Positions 44,366 through 53,928 of a DNA stretch of 64,000 nt are shown here, piece by piece (positions within the stretch are counted from its first letter, which is position 1; each line of letters starts with the position of its first letter). The translations under genes and the position numbers were made by a program. Below the pieces are notes generated by a model. It did no database searches. It worked only from the letters and a program-made list of their open reading frames with translations, and had not been told where the DNA came from. The stretch comes from Nitrospinota bacterium (GTDB lineage: Bacteria; Nitrospinota_A; UBA7883; JACRLM01), in the NCBI GenBank assembly GCA_016208975.1, contig JACQXA010000001.1, forward strand, positions 251,834-315,833. The letters run 5' to 3'.

Positions 44366-46898
44366 GGATGTAAACACCAGGTTCGAGCGGATCCTCTCCT
44401 CCATCCGGAAACCAACGGCCTACCTGGGCACGGAGAAAAACAGCGTCCGGAAGGACCACAAAGCGGTCTCCGCATCCATGGCGCTGGCGTTCCCGGATAT
44501 TTACGACATAGGCATGTCCCATCTGGGGCTAAAGATCCTCTACCATGTGATTAACCGGGAACCGGACCTGCTGGCGGAACGGGTTTTCGCGCCGGAGGAG
44601 GACTTCGCGGAGCTTATCCAAAAGGATGGCATCACCCTTCCTTCGCTGGAGACCAAAACGCCCCTGTCCAGTTTCGATATTGTGGGTTTCACCATCCCTT
44701 ACGAACTGTCATACACCACGATTTTGTGGATGCTGGACCTGGCGGGCATCCCAATATGGGCCAAGGACAGGGATGATTCCATGCCGCTCATCATCGGAGG
44801 CGGCGCGGGTGTGTATAATCCGGAGCCCATCGCGGATTTCTTTGACCTTTTCTTCCTGGGTGACGGGGAAAACGGCGCCGTGGAAATAATGCGCGCCGTC
44901 TCCGCCATGAAACACGCGCCGAAAAAAGAAAAACTGCTGGCGTTGTCAAAAATCCCCGGGGTGTATGTCCCCTCTTTCTTCGATGTCTCTTATAACGGCG
45001 ACGGAACCGTCCGGGAAATAAAACCCCTCATACCGGGATACGAAAAGGCTGTCCGGGTGTTTTTACCCACCCTGGCGGAGTCCCCCTACCCCTTCGACCT
45101 GGTGGCTCCTTTCGGCCAGCCGGTGCACGACAGGCTTAACGTGGAAATAGACCGGGGTTGCGCCCAGGGTTGCCGCTTTTGCCAAGCTGGAACAACCTAC
45201 CGCCCGGCCCGGGAGAGAACGCCCGAACAGGTAATGGAAATCGTGGAAACGGCCCTGGCCCAAACCGGGTACGACGAAGTGTCCATGACATCACTCAGCG
45301 CCGGGGACTATTCCAAAATCGGCGAACTGTTGACGGCGCTCATGGACAAATACGCCCATGAGCGGGTGTCAGTCTCCATGCCATCGCTCCGGGCGGCCAC
45401 GGTAACAGAAGACATCGTAAAACAGGTGGGAAGGGTGCGCCACTCCACCTTCACCATCGCCGCCGAGGCGGCCAGCCAGCGTCTGCGGAACGTCATCAAT
45501 AAAAAAGTGAGCGATGAAGACATTTTCCACGTGGCAGGTTTGCTGTTGGAAAACGATTTTCAGTCGCTGAAACTCTATTTCATGATCGGGCTCCCCACGG
45601 AAACCTGGGAAGATGTGGAGGCCATATACACCTTGGCTGACAGGCTGGCCAATTTCTCGGTGAACCGGAGAAGGTTTAAAAACATAAACGTCAGCGTGTC
45701 CAATTTTGTGCCTAAAGCCCACACGGCTTTCCAATGGCAAGGGCAGGAGCCGCAGGAACTATTAAAGGAAAAGAAGGAGCGGCTTTTCGCCCTCATGAAG
45801 CGGAACCGGCGGCTGACCTTCAAATGGCACGACTCCCGGATGAGCCACATGGAAGCCGTGTTCAGCCGGGGCGATAGAACTCTCGCAAGGGCCGTTGAAG
45901 AAGCTTATAAAATGGGCGCCAGGCTGGATCCGTGGACCGAAAGGTTCGACTTCAACCGATGGATGAAGGCGTTCGAGAAAGTTAACCTGGATTCTCGCCA
46001 TTTCGCCAACCGAAGTTACGATATTACAGATATGCTTCCATGGAATCATATAGATACGGGACTGTCCTTAAAGTATTTCACGAAGGAGCTGGAGTGCGCG
46101 CAGAACGGTATTATTACCGCCGATTGCAAGGTGGACAAGTGCCTGGCGTGCGGATTGGACCCTCGAAAGTGCTTTAAACCTTACGAGTGGCAACCGTATG
46201 TAACACCTGAAGTAAATAAGGCGCCGGAAGCTCCAATAGAGAGTTACCGTTACCGGCTGGTATTTCAGAAAACCGGCTATGGCCGGTTCTTCGGCCACCT
46301 GGAGTTGCAGAAGATAATTTACCGTTCCATCCGTGTGGCGCGGTTGCCCATAGCCTTCTCGCTGGGTTTCTCACCCCATCCCAAAATAGCCTTCGGCCCC
46401 GCCCTGCCCCAGGGGGTGGAAAGTCTGGAGGAGTTTCTGGAGGTGGAACTCTGGGAAGGCAAGAACTGCGATGAACTTGTGGAATCGCTAAACGGCGCCA
46501 TGCCGGGGGGGATACGTTTCGTCCGGTGCGAATTCTTGCCGGTCACCCCCGCAGGCAAAGTAAGCGTGAATTCCCAAATTTCCGGTTTTACATACAGGGC
46601 CGCCACCCCCCTTCCCCCGGAAGTTATCAAAACCGCGCTGGAGAGATTCAATAACGCTACTACCGCCATAGTCTCCCGCGTCAAGGAAAACTCCGTGAAA
46701 GAGCTGGACGTGAAAAACTTCACCAGCCGGGTGGAGTTGGGGGAACAGCCCGGCGACATCCTGTTCGAATCCCGGTTCAACCAGCAAGGGGGAACGGTGA
46801 AACCCTACGAAATCCTCCAGTGGCTATTCCCGGCGGAGGATGTGAGAAGCTGGCGGGTGATTAAAACCGGCGCGATCATTCAGCCGGACCGCCGGTAG
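44358..46898 (+). CDS. Radical SAM protein fused to a DUF2344 domain
   Basis: 846 residues from a TTG that overlaps rodA by 8 bases. The N-terminal part is a B12-binding-like region (ALAFPDIYDIGMSHLG), then a radical SAM core with CAQGCRFCQAG near residue 270. From about residue 630 it continues into the separate radical SAM-linked domain DUF2344 (VFQKTGYGRFFGHLELQK, GFSPHPKIAFGPALPQG). The two parts are fused or adjacent in many bacteria, often beside rng, which is not here. Function is unproven; an RNA modification role has been suspected. Its 3' end overlaps rlmN on the other strand by 23 bases. Confidence 0.88.
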   Translation: MTEDVNTRFERILSSIRKPTAYLGTEKNSVRKDHKAVSASMALAFPDIYDIGMSHLGLKILYHVINREPDLLAERVFAPEEDFAELIQKDGITLPSLETKTPLSSFDIVGFTIPYELSYTTILWMLDLAGIPIWAKDRDDSMPLIIGGGAGVYNPEPIADFFDLFFLGDGENGAVEIMRAVSAMKHAPKKEKLLALSKIPGVYVPSFFDVSYNGDGTVREIKPLIPGYEKAVRVFLPTLAESPYPFDLVAPFGQPVHDRLNVEIDRGCAQGCRFCQAGTTYRPARERTPEQVMEIVETALAQTGYDEVSMTSLSAGDYSKIGELLTALMDKYAHERVSVSMPSLRAATVTEDIVKQVGRVRHSTFTIAAEAASQRLRNVINKKVSDEDIFHVAGLLLENDFQSLKLYFMIGLPTETWEDVEAIYTLADRLANFSVNRRRFKNINVSVSNFVPKAHTAFQWQGQEPQELLKEKKERLFALMKRNRRLTFKWHDSRMSHMEAVFSRGDRTLARAVEEAYKMGARLDPWTERFDFNRWMKAFEKVNLDSRHFANRSYDITDMLPWNHIDTGLSLKYFTKELECAQNGIITADCKVDKCLACGLDPRKCFKPYEWQPYVTPEVNKAPEAPIESYRYRLVFQKTGYGRFFGHLELQKIIYRSIRVARLPIAFSLGFSPHPKIAFGPALPQGVESLEEFLEVELWEGKNCDELVESLNGAMPGGIRFVRCEFLPVTPAGKVSVNSQISGFTYRAATPLPPEVIKTALERFNNATTAIVSRVKENSVKELDVKNFTSRVELGEQPGDILFESRFNQQGGTVKPYEILQWLFPAEDVRSWRVIKTGAIIQPDRR

Positions 46899-47940
46899 GG
46901 CCGGTCATTTCAAGAGACTCCCTCAGCTGGCCGCAGGCCGCCAAAATGTCTTGCCCCCTGCTCTGGCGGATGAACACTGTTAGATGGCTATCAATCAATG
47001 TGTGATAGAACCGCTCGATGCGTTCATCCGAAGGGCGTTGATAGCCCAACTCCGGGCACGGGTTGAACGGGATGAGGTTAATTTTCGAAGGTATCCTGCG
47101 GGCTATGGCCACAAGCTTTTTGGCGTCCTCGTCGGAATCGTTGAACCCGCCCAGCATGACGTACTCGAAAGTAATCCGCCTTCCCCTTGGCAGAGGCCAT
47201 TTGGACAAGGCTTTCATAAGCTCGTTGATGGGATATTTTTTGTTGATGGGCATTATCTTTTCCCGCTTTTCGTCCGTGGGCGCGTTGAGCGACACGGCCA
47301 GCTTTATCTTCGGGAAATCTTCCGCCAGTTTTAAAATCCCCGGAACCACCCCGGCGGTGGACAAGGTGATTTTCCGCGCCCCCACCAGCGCCAGTTCCTC
47401 GTCTGTGATTATCCTGATGGCCTTTAGCACGTTGCCATAATTGTCCAGCGGCTCCCCCATGCCCATTAACACAATGTTGGTCACTCGCCCGCCGGGAACC
47501 CTTAACCTGGCCTGGATCAGCTGATCCACAATCTCCGCCGTGGAGAGATTGCGCTGAAATCCTCCGTGCCCGGTGAGGCAGAACCCGCATTTCAGCTTGC
47601 ATCCCACTTGGGACGATACGCAAAGCGTTGCCCTGTCTTCGTCCGGTATCCAGACCGTCTCCACCGAATGGCCGTCTTTGAGCCCGAAAAGGAATTTCAT
47701 GGTTCCGTCCGACGACCTGGTTTCGGCAAGTACCTTAAGGGCGGTAACGGTGGATGTCTGCTCCAGGGTTGCCCTGAATGATTTTGATATGTCCGTCATT
47801 TGTGAAAAATCTGCCACGCCCCGGGTGAACACCCACTGCCTTAGCTGTTTAACGCGATACGGCTTTTCTCCCAGCGAGGTTATCCATTGGGCGATATCCC
47901 CGGCGTCCGCGCCCTTGAAATCGAATTTGCCTGAGCCCAT
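46876..47940 (-). CDS. rlmN: 23S rRNA (adenine2503-C2)/tRNA methyltransferase, radical SAM
   Basis: 354 residues. The radical SAM motif is CKLKCGFC, preceded by CVSSQVG, and the second catalytic cysteine lies in ILAACGQL near the C-terminus. The GMGEPLDNY and YVMLGGFNDSD segments match RlmN. It methylates A2503 of 23S rRNA and A37 of some tRNAs by a ping-pong mechanism. It is the only gene on this strand between 34183 and the right edge and converges on the fused radical SAM gene. Confidence 0.94.
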   Translation of the reverse strand: MGSGKFDFKGADAGDIAQWITSLGEKPYRVKQLRQWVFTRGVADFSQMTDISKSFRATLEQTSTVTALKVLAETRSSDGTMKFLFGLKDGHSVETVWIPDEDRATLCVSSQVGCKLKCGFCLTGHGGFQRNLSTAEIVDQLIQARLRVPGGRVTNIVLMGMGEPLDNYGNVLKAIRIITDEELALVGARKITLSTAGVVPGILKLAEDFPKIKLAVSLNAPTDEKREKIMPINKKYPINELMKALSKWPLPRGRRITFEYVMLGGFNDSDEDAKKLVAIARRIPSKINLIPFNPCPELGYQRPSDERIERFYHTLIDSHLTVFIRQSRGQDILAACGQLRESLEMTGPTGGPAE

Positions 47941-48067
47941 CGTAAAAACACTCCAGATTGGAACAAGTACAACAGCTGTTGCGTTAAGTTAGAAATCGGC
48001 TAAATTTTTTCTATGCCGCTTTACACATGATATATAATTGCTTTCAATATAGGCAATCCAAACCAAG

Positions 48068-48418
48068 ATGAAAGCTGGTAACATTCCTTTTTGGGGCAGG
48101 GGGATTTTTTTTCTTTTAGCGTCCCTTTTCGTCTCCATTTCGTCTTTATCATGCGCCACCACCCCTTTAGAGAAAGCTTTGGCGGGCAATTTGCCACGGG
48201 AGGATGCGGAAAAGGCGGTAACGGAGTATTGCCAGAGTTGCCATACCCATCGTGATTTCGAGCCTCGCCTTCATCTTGAAAGCATAGGCGCCTCTTATAA
48301 ATCGGAGCCATATCAGTCCACGAAAGATTGCGGCGTCTGCCATAAGCTAAGCCGCGACTTTTTCGGGGGCGACAGAAGGTCAACGGTTTTCCCTGAAGGG
48401 CGGCTTGTCAATGAGTAA
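48068..48418 (+). CDS. Small diheme c-type cytochrome lipoprotein
   Basis: 116 residues. A lipoprotein signal peptide ends in SLSC with the lipidated Cys at residue 29. Two heme c motifs follow: CQSCH (C55, C58, H59) and CGVCH (C88, C91, H92). No other family features are seen. It should be an anchored periplasmic electron carrier or sensor. Its last 8 bases overlap the start of the diguanylate cyclase gene, so the two products may work together, with heme state feeding signalling; that is inference. Confidence 0.8.
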   Translation: MKAGNIPFWGRGIFFLLASLFVSISSLSCATTPLEKALAGNLPREDAEKAVTEYCQSCHTHRDFEPRLHLESIGASYKSEPYQSTKDCGVCHKLSRDFFGGDRRSTVFPEGRLVNE

Positions 48419-49820
48419 CGACGACAATCATTATATCCGGGTGGGAATAATCGGCGCTGGTGACGGGGCCGAGTCGTTGCTGGAAATCCTGGCCGATTAT
48501 CCTGAGGTGAAGGTGGTTGGCTTGGCTTGCCGCGCCACCGGAAGGCCCTCCATAAAAAAAGCGCAGGAACGGGGCATCCGCGTATATGAGGATTTCAAGG
48601 AGCTGGCGGAATCTTCAGAACCCCACCTGCTTATAGACGCCACCGGAAACGATGAAGTCAAAAACTACCTGGTCTCGCATAAAAAATCACCGGCGGAGGT
48701 CCTTTACGGTCACAGCGCCTGGTTCCTCTGGAAAATGGTGGAAGAGCACAAGAAACGCCACGAGGAAATGATGCGTAGCCTGGCCGAGCAGGAGGTGTTG
48801 TATTCGGCCGGGGTGATGCTGGCCTCCGCGGCCAATACCGAACAAACCCTTACGCTCCTGATGGAGGCGGCCTTGGGGCTTACGGGCATGTCCGCCGGAA
48901 GCCTGGCCCTTTACGAGGAAGAGCGGGGTATGATGCAGATAAAAGTCTCCATGGGTTTCGAGGGGCGTAAAACGCCGGTGAACCACGAATGGAAAGTGCG
49001 GCCCGGCGGGCTTACAGGGCACATTCTCTCCAACGACAAACCGACTGTTATAGAAAACCTTCTTGATGAACATTCTTTCGACACCACCCCGCTTACAAAC
49101 CTTGGCGTGCGCTCGCTGATAGCCACTCCCCTGAAGGTTGAAGGGAAGATAGTTGGCATCCTTTTTGTGGACGATTTTTCGCCCCGTAAGTTTTCGGAAC
49201 GGGAGATAAACACGTTAAACCTGCTATCCGTGCAGGCCGCCGCCGCCATAGACAAGGCCCTGCTTCTGGAAAAGGCGGAGCTTTTGGCTGTAACGGACGA
49301 GTTGACCAAGCTTTACAACCACCGCTATTTCCAGCGGGCGCTGGAGCGGGAGCTTAAACGGGCCCACCGCTATGGCAACAGCCTGAGCCTTTGCATGGTG
49401 GATGTGGACTATTTCAAGCATTACAACGACACGTTCGGCCACCTGAAGGGAAACACTGTGCTTAAGACCGTGGCCGAGATCCTCATACACGCCGCCAGGG
49501 AGACCGATATCGTGGCCCGCTACGGCGGCGAGGAGTTCGCCGTTATTCTCTCCCAGGCCAGCCACGAGCAGGCGGCGCTGGTGGCCGAAAGGATAAGGAT
49601 GGAGGTGCAAAACAACCCATTCCCCGGCGAGGAAAAACAGCCCGGCGGAAACCTTACAATCAGCCTGGGTCTGGCCACTTACCCGGACGATTCCACCGAG
49701 CCGTACAATCTCATAGAATGCGCCGACAAGGCTTTGTACCACTCCAAGGCCGCTGGCAGGAACATGGTTACCCCCTATCGCGCCATCAAGGGAAGCAACC
49801 TGCGCAAAGGCAAAAAATAA
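48411..49820 (+). CDS. Diguanylate cyclase with Rossmann-like and GAF domains
   Basis: 469 residues from the ATG at 48411; a TTG at 48405 is a poorer choice. Residues ~8-110 look like an NAD-binding dehydrogenase-type Rossmann domain (VGIIGAGDGAESLLEIL, LLIDATGN). A short helical linker and a GAF domain (~140-295) follow. The GGDEF domain (~310-460) has an intact active site, RYGGEEF. The inhibitory I-site RETD lies five residues before it, so the product c-di-GMP should feed back. It overlaps the diheme lipoprotein gene. The Rossmann-GAF-GGDEF order is unusual. Confidence 0.88.
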   Translation: MSNDDNHYIRVGIIGAGDGAESLLEILADYPEVKVVGLACRATGRPSIKKAQERGIRVYEDFKELAESSEPHLLIDATGNDEVKNYLVSHKKSPAEVLYGHSAWFLWKMVEEHKKRHEEMMRSLAEQEVLYSAGVMLASAANTEQTLTLLMEAALGLTGMSAGSLALYEEERGMMQIKVSMGFEGRKTPVNHEWKVRPGGLTGHILSNDKPTVIENLLDEHSFDTTPLTNLGVRSLIATPLKVEGKIVGILFVDDFSPRKFSEREINTLNLLSVQAAAAIDKALLLEKAELLAVTDELTKLYNHRYFQRALERELKRAHRYGNSLSLCMVDVDYFKHYNDTFGHLKGNTVLKTVAEILIHAARETDIVARYGGEEFAVILSQASHEQAALVAERIRMEVQNNPFPGEEKQPGGNLTISLGLATYPDDSTEPYNLIECADKALYHSKAAGRNMVTPYRAIKGSNLRKGKK

Positions 49821-49914
49821 GCGGTCAACCAGCCCTTTCTAAGTTATAATTTCCCGTTGTTTTTAATTGTTTCTTAACAATCCGTTTCGTCTTATTCTGC
49901 TATTTTGGCAACAT

Positions 49915-50040
49915 ATGGAAATTACGAAGGATGTGCTGTCCGGTCCGGCGGCTGTAACCGCTATCGGAAGCCTGGCGGCCAGTATCCGGCTTACCCTTTC
50001 ATCCCTGGCGGCGGCTTGGGATCCCACTAAAATAAATTAA
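49915..50040 (+). CDS. Possible 41-residue small protein upstream of pst
   Basis: A short frame begins MEITKDVLSG and ends WDPTKIN, in a gap of 245 bases before the phosphate transporter genes. It has an amphipathic, alanine- and leucine-rich middle. No ribosome site is seen before the ATG. Its composition is GC-rich like real genes while the sequence before it is AT-rich, which is the main argument for coding. It could be the remains of a longer gene. Confidence 0.3.
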   Translation: MEITKDVLSGPAAVTAIGSLAASIRLTLSSLAAAWDPTKIN

Positions 50041-50065
50041 CCTTCAGTCTGTGATCGGAAACGGC

Positions 50066-52306
50066 ATGAGCAACGGCCAAAAAAACGAGGGCGGGCTGTC
50101 CAGGGAAGGCGGCGTCCTTTCCAGACGGCTAAAGTTCGACCGCTGGGCCAGCCACGCCGTCACCCTTGGCGGAGTTACGATAATCGCCTCGATCATGGCC
50201 ATTTTGCTGGTTATCGTGGCGGAGGTTTACCCGTTATTCAAAAAGCTTTCGGTTGACCCGGAGGCGTCGGTGGATTTCGGCTTTCAAAACGTGGAAAAAC
50301 CACTGGCCATAAGCTCCGATGAATACCAGGAAGTTGGAGCGGTGGTTTTCCCTTCAGGGGCGCGGTTCCATTTCCTGCAGGACGCAAGGCCCTCGAAGTC
50401 CATTGAACTGCCGGACTTGAGTGGCGCCACCATTACCGGCGTAACCTCTTACGGCAAAACCGGGTATGCGCTGGGGCTTTCAGACGGACGCATCTTGCCG
50501 CTGGAGCTGGAGTTTAGCGCCACCTATGGCGACGATGGGAAACGCCATGTGGAGCCTGGCGTGGCCCCTGGAGAGTTTTTGCGAATCGGCAAAAACCCCA
50601 TCCGGATCCTTACCCACACGATCACCGAAGATGGCGCCATTACCGCGGCTGTAACAGGCCCAAAGGAAATTTCACTGGTCACGGCTCAAGAATCCAAAAG
50701 CCTGATTGGTGACTCCGTACCGGAGAAGATGGAGCAGTCCCTAACGTTGCCAGTTGAGGGGGAAATAACCGCCCTGCTGGCCGACGACCGGGGAGAAGAC
50801 ATTTTCGCCGGCACATCGGCTGGCAACGTAATACGGCTGAACAGAAACAATGACGGCCAGATGGTGGTGGCCGAATCCACCGCCGCCTCGTCCCGCTCCG
50901 GCGCGGGCATAAGCGCGCTTGGATTCTTGCTGGGCGACCGCACACTGATAGTGGGCGACACCGCCGGGGGGGTAAGCTCCTGGCAGGTGGTTAAAAGCCA
51001 GGATGGTGAAAAACGGCTGGCCAGGATTTACGAGTTCCAGCGGCATAATACAGCCGTTAAAGCCTTCTCCAAGTCCGCTCGAAACAAGAGTTTCATCACC
51101 GCCGGCGAATCCGGCGACGTGGCCCTGCATTACGGCACCACCGGTGTTACTTTCCTGACGCTCAAAACTGGCGAGTATTCAGCCATATCACTTACTCCCA
51201 AGGGGGACGGGATCTTGGCGGGAAGCGTAAAGGGCATAAACCGGTGGCATGTGGACAATCCCCATCCCGAAGTCACATTCAAAAGCCTTTTCACTCCATT
51301 GTGGTACGAAGGTTACGACAAGCCGGATTATGTCTGGCAATCCACCGGCGGCACCGACGATTTCGAGGGTAAATTCTCCCTTACGCCCCTTATCTACGGA
51401 ACACTCAAGGGGACGTTTTACGCCATGGTGTTCGCCGCGCCGCTGGCTCTGCTGGCGGCCCTTTACACCTCCCAGTTCATGCGCCCGTCCATGCGTGGCA
51501 TTGTGAAACCCACGGTGGAGATTATGGCGGCGCTCCCGTCGGTGGTGCTGGGTTTTATCGCCGGCCTTTGGCTGGCGCCGGTCATGGAGAAAGTGGCCCC
51601 CGGCATTTTCATGATGCCGGTGGTGGTTCCGGCTTTTGTGCTGGCCACCTTCCTGGCATGGCGGAAATTGGCTCCTGAAAAAGCCAGGCACAAGCTTGCC
51701 AGCGGGATGGAGATATGGTTGTTGATCCCGGCGGTATTCGTGGCGGGGTTCGTCGCCATATGGCTTGGAATGGGGTTTGAATCCGTGGCGCTGGCTGGCG
51801 ATTACCGGCAATGGCTGGTGTCGGCCATGGGAATCACCTTCGACCAGCGCAACTCGCTTGTGGTGGGTTTCGCCATGGGTTTTGCGGTAATTCCTATAAT
51901 CTTCACCATCGCGGAGGATTCGTTGTCCAACGTGCCCCGGCATCTTACGGCAGGCTCGCTGGCGCTGGGCGCCACGCCCTGGCAGACGGCCCTGCGGGTG
52001 GTGCTTCCAGCGGCCAGTCCGGGCATTTTCTCGGCGATGATGATAGGTTTCGGAAGAGCCGTGGGCGAAACGATGATAGTGCTAATGGCCACTGGCAACA
52101 CCCCAGTGATGGACATGAGCCTGTTCAACGGGTTCCGCGCCCTTTCGGCGAACATCGCCGTGGAGCTTCCCGAGGCCCCTGAACAGGGAACGCTTTACCG
52201 CACCCTGTTCCTGGCGGCGCTGTTGCTGTTCATAATGACCTTCCTGGTGAACACCGCCGCCGAGCTTATACGGCTGAAACTCAGAAAGAAGTATAGCGAG
52301 ATATGA
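50066..52306 (+). CDS. pstC: Phosphate ABC transporter permease, long form
   Basis: 746 residues, more than twice the E. coli PstC. One membrane segment (~25-52) is followed by a ~370-residue extracytoplasmic insert, whose repeated GGVSSW/DGRILP-like segments suggest a beta-propeller. The permease domain then begins at ~450 with the EAA-type loop GSLALGATPWQTALRVVLPAASPG. This long form is known from Pseudomonas and Shewanella-like Pst systems. An ATG at 50066 was chosen over a GTG at 50051. It shares ATGA with pstA. No pstS lies upstream. Confidence 0.9.
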   Translation: MSNGQKNEGGLSREGGVLSRRLKFDRWASHAVTLGGVTIIASIMAILLVIVAEVYPLFKKLSVDPEASVDFGFQNVEKPLAISSDEYQEVGAVVFPSGARFHFLQDARPSKSIELPDLSGATITGVTSYGKTGYALGLSDGRILPLELEFSATYGDDGKRHVEPGVAPGEFLRIGKNPIRILTHTITEDGAITAAVTGPKEISLVTAQESKSLIGDSVPEKMEQSLTLPVEGEITALLADDRGEDIFAGTSAGNVIRLNRNNDGQMVVAESTAASSRSGAGISALGFLLGDRTLIVGDTAGGVSSWQVVKSQDGEKRLARIYEFQRHNTAVKAFSKSARNKSFITAGESGDVALHYGTTGVTFLTLKTGEYSAISLTPKGDGILAGSVKGINRWHVDNPHPEVTFKSLFTPLWYEGYDKPDYVWQSTGGTDDFEGKFSLTPLIYGTLKGTFYAMVFAAPLALLAALYTSQFMRPSMRGIVKPTVEIMAALPSVVLGFIAGLWLAPVMEKVAPGIFMMPVVVPAFVLATFLAWRKLAPEKARHKLASGMEIWLLIPAVFVAGFVAIWLGMGFESVALAGDYRQWLVSAMGITFDQRNSLVVGFAMGFAVIPIIFTIAEDSLSNVPRHLTAGSLALGATPWQTALRVVLPAASPGIFSAMMIGFGRAVGETMIVLMATGNTPVMDMSLFNGFRALSANIAVELPEAPEQGTLYRTLFLAALLLFIMTFLVNTAAELIRLKLRKKYSEI

Positions 52307-53907
52307 GCAATAACACTTTAAAAGGCGGCGACCCTTTTATCTGGATAACCGGCTCGGCGCTGGCGTTTTCGCTATTGATGGTTGTGGGGCTTATCCTGCT
52401 TATCGTGATAAACGGCATGGGCTTTTTCTGGCCCAAAAAGATAGAGCGGTTCTCGCTATCCGACGGGCGGGCCGTAATGGGCCAGGTGTGGGAGCGGGAG
52501 AACATTCCCGGACACGAGGGCGAATTCAGGATAAAGGTGAAACAGGGAAACCGGGATTTATACGGCTCCGATTTCCTCTGGATCAACGAGAGCGACATTA
52601 CCAAGCGGGAGACCCCGGAAAACGCCGCGCTGGTGGAGCGGCTGGAATGGGGCGACCTTATAGGTGAGATAAAAGAAGTCCTCGATGGCGACAGGAAGCT
52701 CGCCTTGGGCGGCCCAGAGGGGCTAAAACTGCTGTCCGGCGAGGTGGACAAGGCCGCCACGCTTTCCAGCCGCATATATTCCCTGGAGCGCAAAGACGTG
52801 GGCGCCTTAAACCTTTCGCAGGAAAGGATAAGGCTGAAGCTCCGCGGGCTGGAATTGAATGGGGTCAAGGAAGGTCCGGAGGTTGGCGATTTAATGGCGG
52901 AAATAGACGCCATCCAACAAAGCTACTCCAAGCTGATGGATGAGGTGGCGGCGCTGAGGGCTAAGCAGACAACCCATGTGATTTTTGTCGCCGCCGACGG
53001 GCAGGAAAAAGATATGCCCATCTCCCAGATAGTACGGGTGACGGCCCCCAACAGCCTGGGATTTTTCGGCAAGATCGGCTATTACGTCTCAAAATTCCGG
53101 GATTTCATATTCGACAATCCCAGGGAATCCAACACCGAAGGTGGCGTGTTCCCCGCCATATTCGGCACTGTGATGCTTGTGATGATAATGAGCGTCATGG
53201 TTACACCGCTTGGGGTGCTGGCGGCATTTTACCTGCGCGAATACGCCAGGCAGGGCACTTTCGTGAGCATCGTGCGCATAGCGGTGAACAACCTGGCCGG
53301 AGTTCCATCCATAGTGTTCGGCGTGTTCGGCGTGGGTTTTTTCATATATTTCCTGGGCGGCTCCATAGATAAAATGTTTTTCTCCGAAGCCCTGCCCACC
53401 CCAACCTTCGGCACGGGGGGTATTTTGTGGGCTTCCATGACGCTGGCCCTGCTTACCATGCCGGTGGTGATAGTGGCCACCGAAGAGGGGCTGGCCTCCA
53501 TCCCCAAAGGGATAAGGGAGGCGTCTTTGGCGCTGGGCGCCACCAAGTTTGAGACAACCTGGAGGGTCGTGCTTCCGGCGGTGGCCCCTTCCATAATGAC
53601 GGGCCTTATCCTGGCCATGGCCCGGGCGGCGGGTGAAGTGGCGCCTCTTATGATAACAGGCGTGGTGAAGCTGGCCCCATCCCTGCCCATAGACGGGGTG
53701 TGGCCCTTCGCCCATCTGGAGCGCAAGTTCATGCACCTTGGGTTCCACATTTACGACGTGGGTTTCCAGTCGCCCAACGTGGACGCGGCAAGGCCCATGG
53801 TGTACACTACCACCCTGTTATTGCTGGTTATCGTATTGTTGCTAAACCTTGGGGCCATAACGGCGCGCAACAGGCTCAGGAAGAAATTTTCCACCTCCGC
53901 GGTATAG
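52303..53907 (+). CDS. pstA: Phosphate ABC transporter permease, long form
   Basis: 534 residues versus ~300 in E. coli. After one N-terminal membrane segment comes a ~230-residue soluble insert including a coiled coil (~130-220). The permease domain follows with the loop ASLALGATKFETTWRVVLPAVAPS and the ARAAGEVAPLMITG segment. It pairs with the long PstC to form the phosphate channel. It is coupled to pstC by a 4-base overlap and sits 21 bases before pstB. Confidence 0.92.
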   Translation: MSNNTLKGGDPFIWITGSALAFSLLMVVGLILLIVINGMGFFWPKKIERFSLSDGRAVMGQVWERENIPGHEGEFRIKVKQGNRDLYGSDFLWINESDITKRETPENAALVERLEWGDLIGEIKEVLDGDRKLALGGPEGLKLLSGEVDKAATLSSRIYSLERKDVGALNLSQERIRLKLRGLELNGVKEGPEVGDLMAEIDAIQQSYSKLMDEVAALRAKQTTHVIFVAADGQEKDMPISQIVRVTAPNSLGFFGKIGYYVSKFRDFIFDNPRESNTEGGVFPAIFGTVMLVMIMSVMVTPLGVLAAFYLREYARQGTFVSIVRIAVNNLAGVPSIVFGVFGVGFFIYFLGGSIDKMFFSEALPTPTFGTGGILWASMTLALLTMPVVIVATEEGLASIPKGIREASLALGATKFETTWRVVLPAVAPSIMTGLILAMARAAGEVAPLMITGVVKLAPSLPIDGVWPFAHLERKFMHLGFHIYDVGFQSPNVDAARPMVYTTTLLLLVIVLLLNLGAITARNRLRKKFSTSAV

Positions 53908-53928
53908 AAATCAATAACACCAATACAA

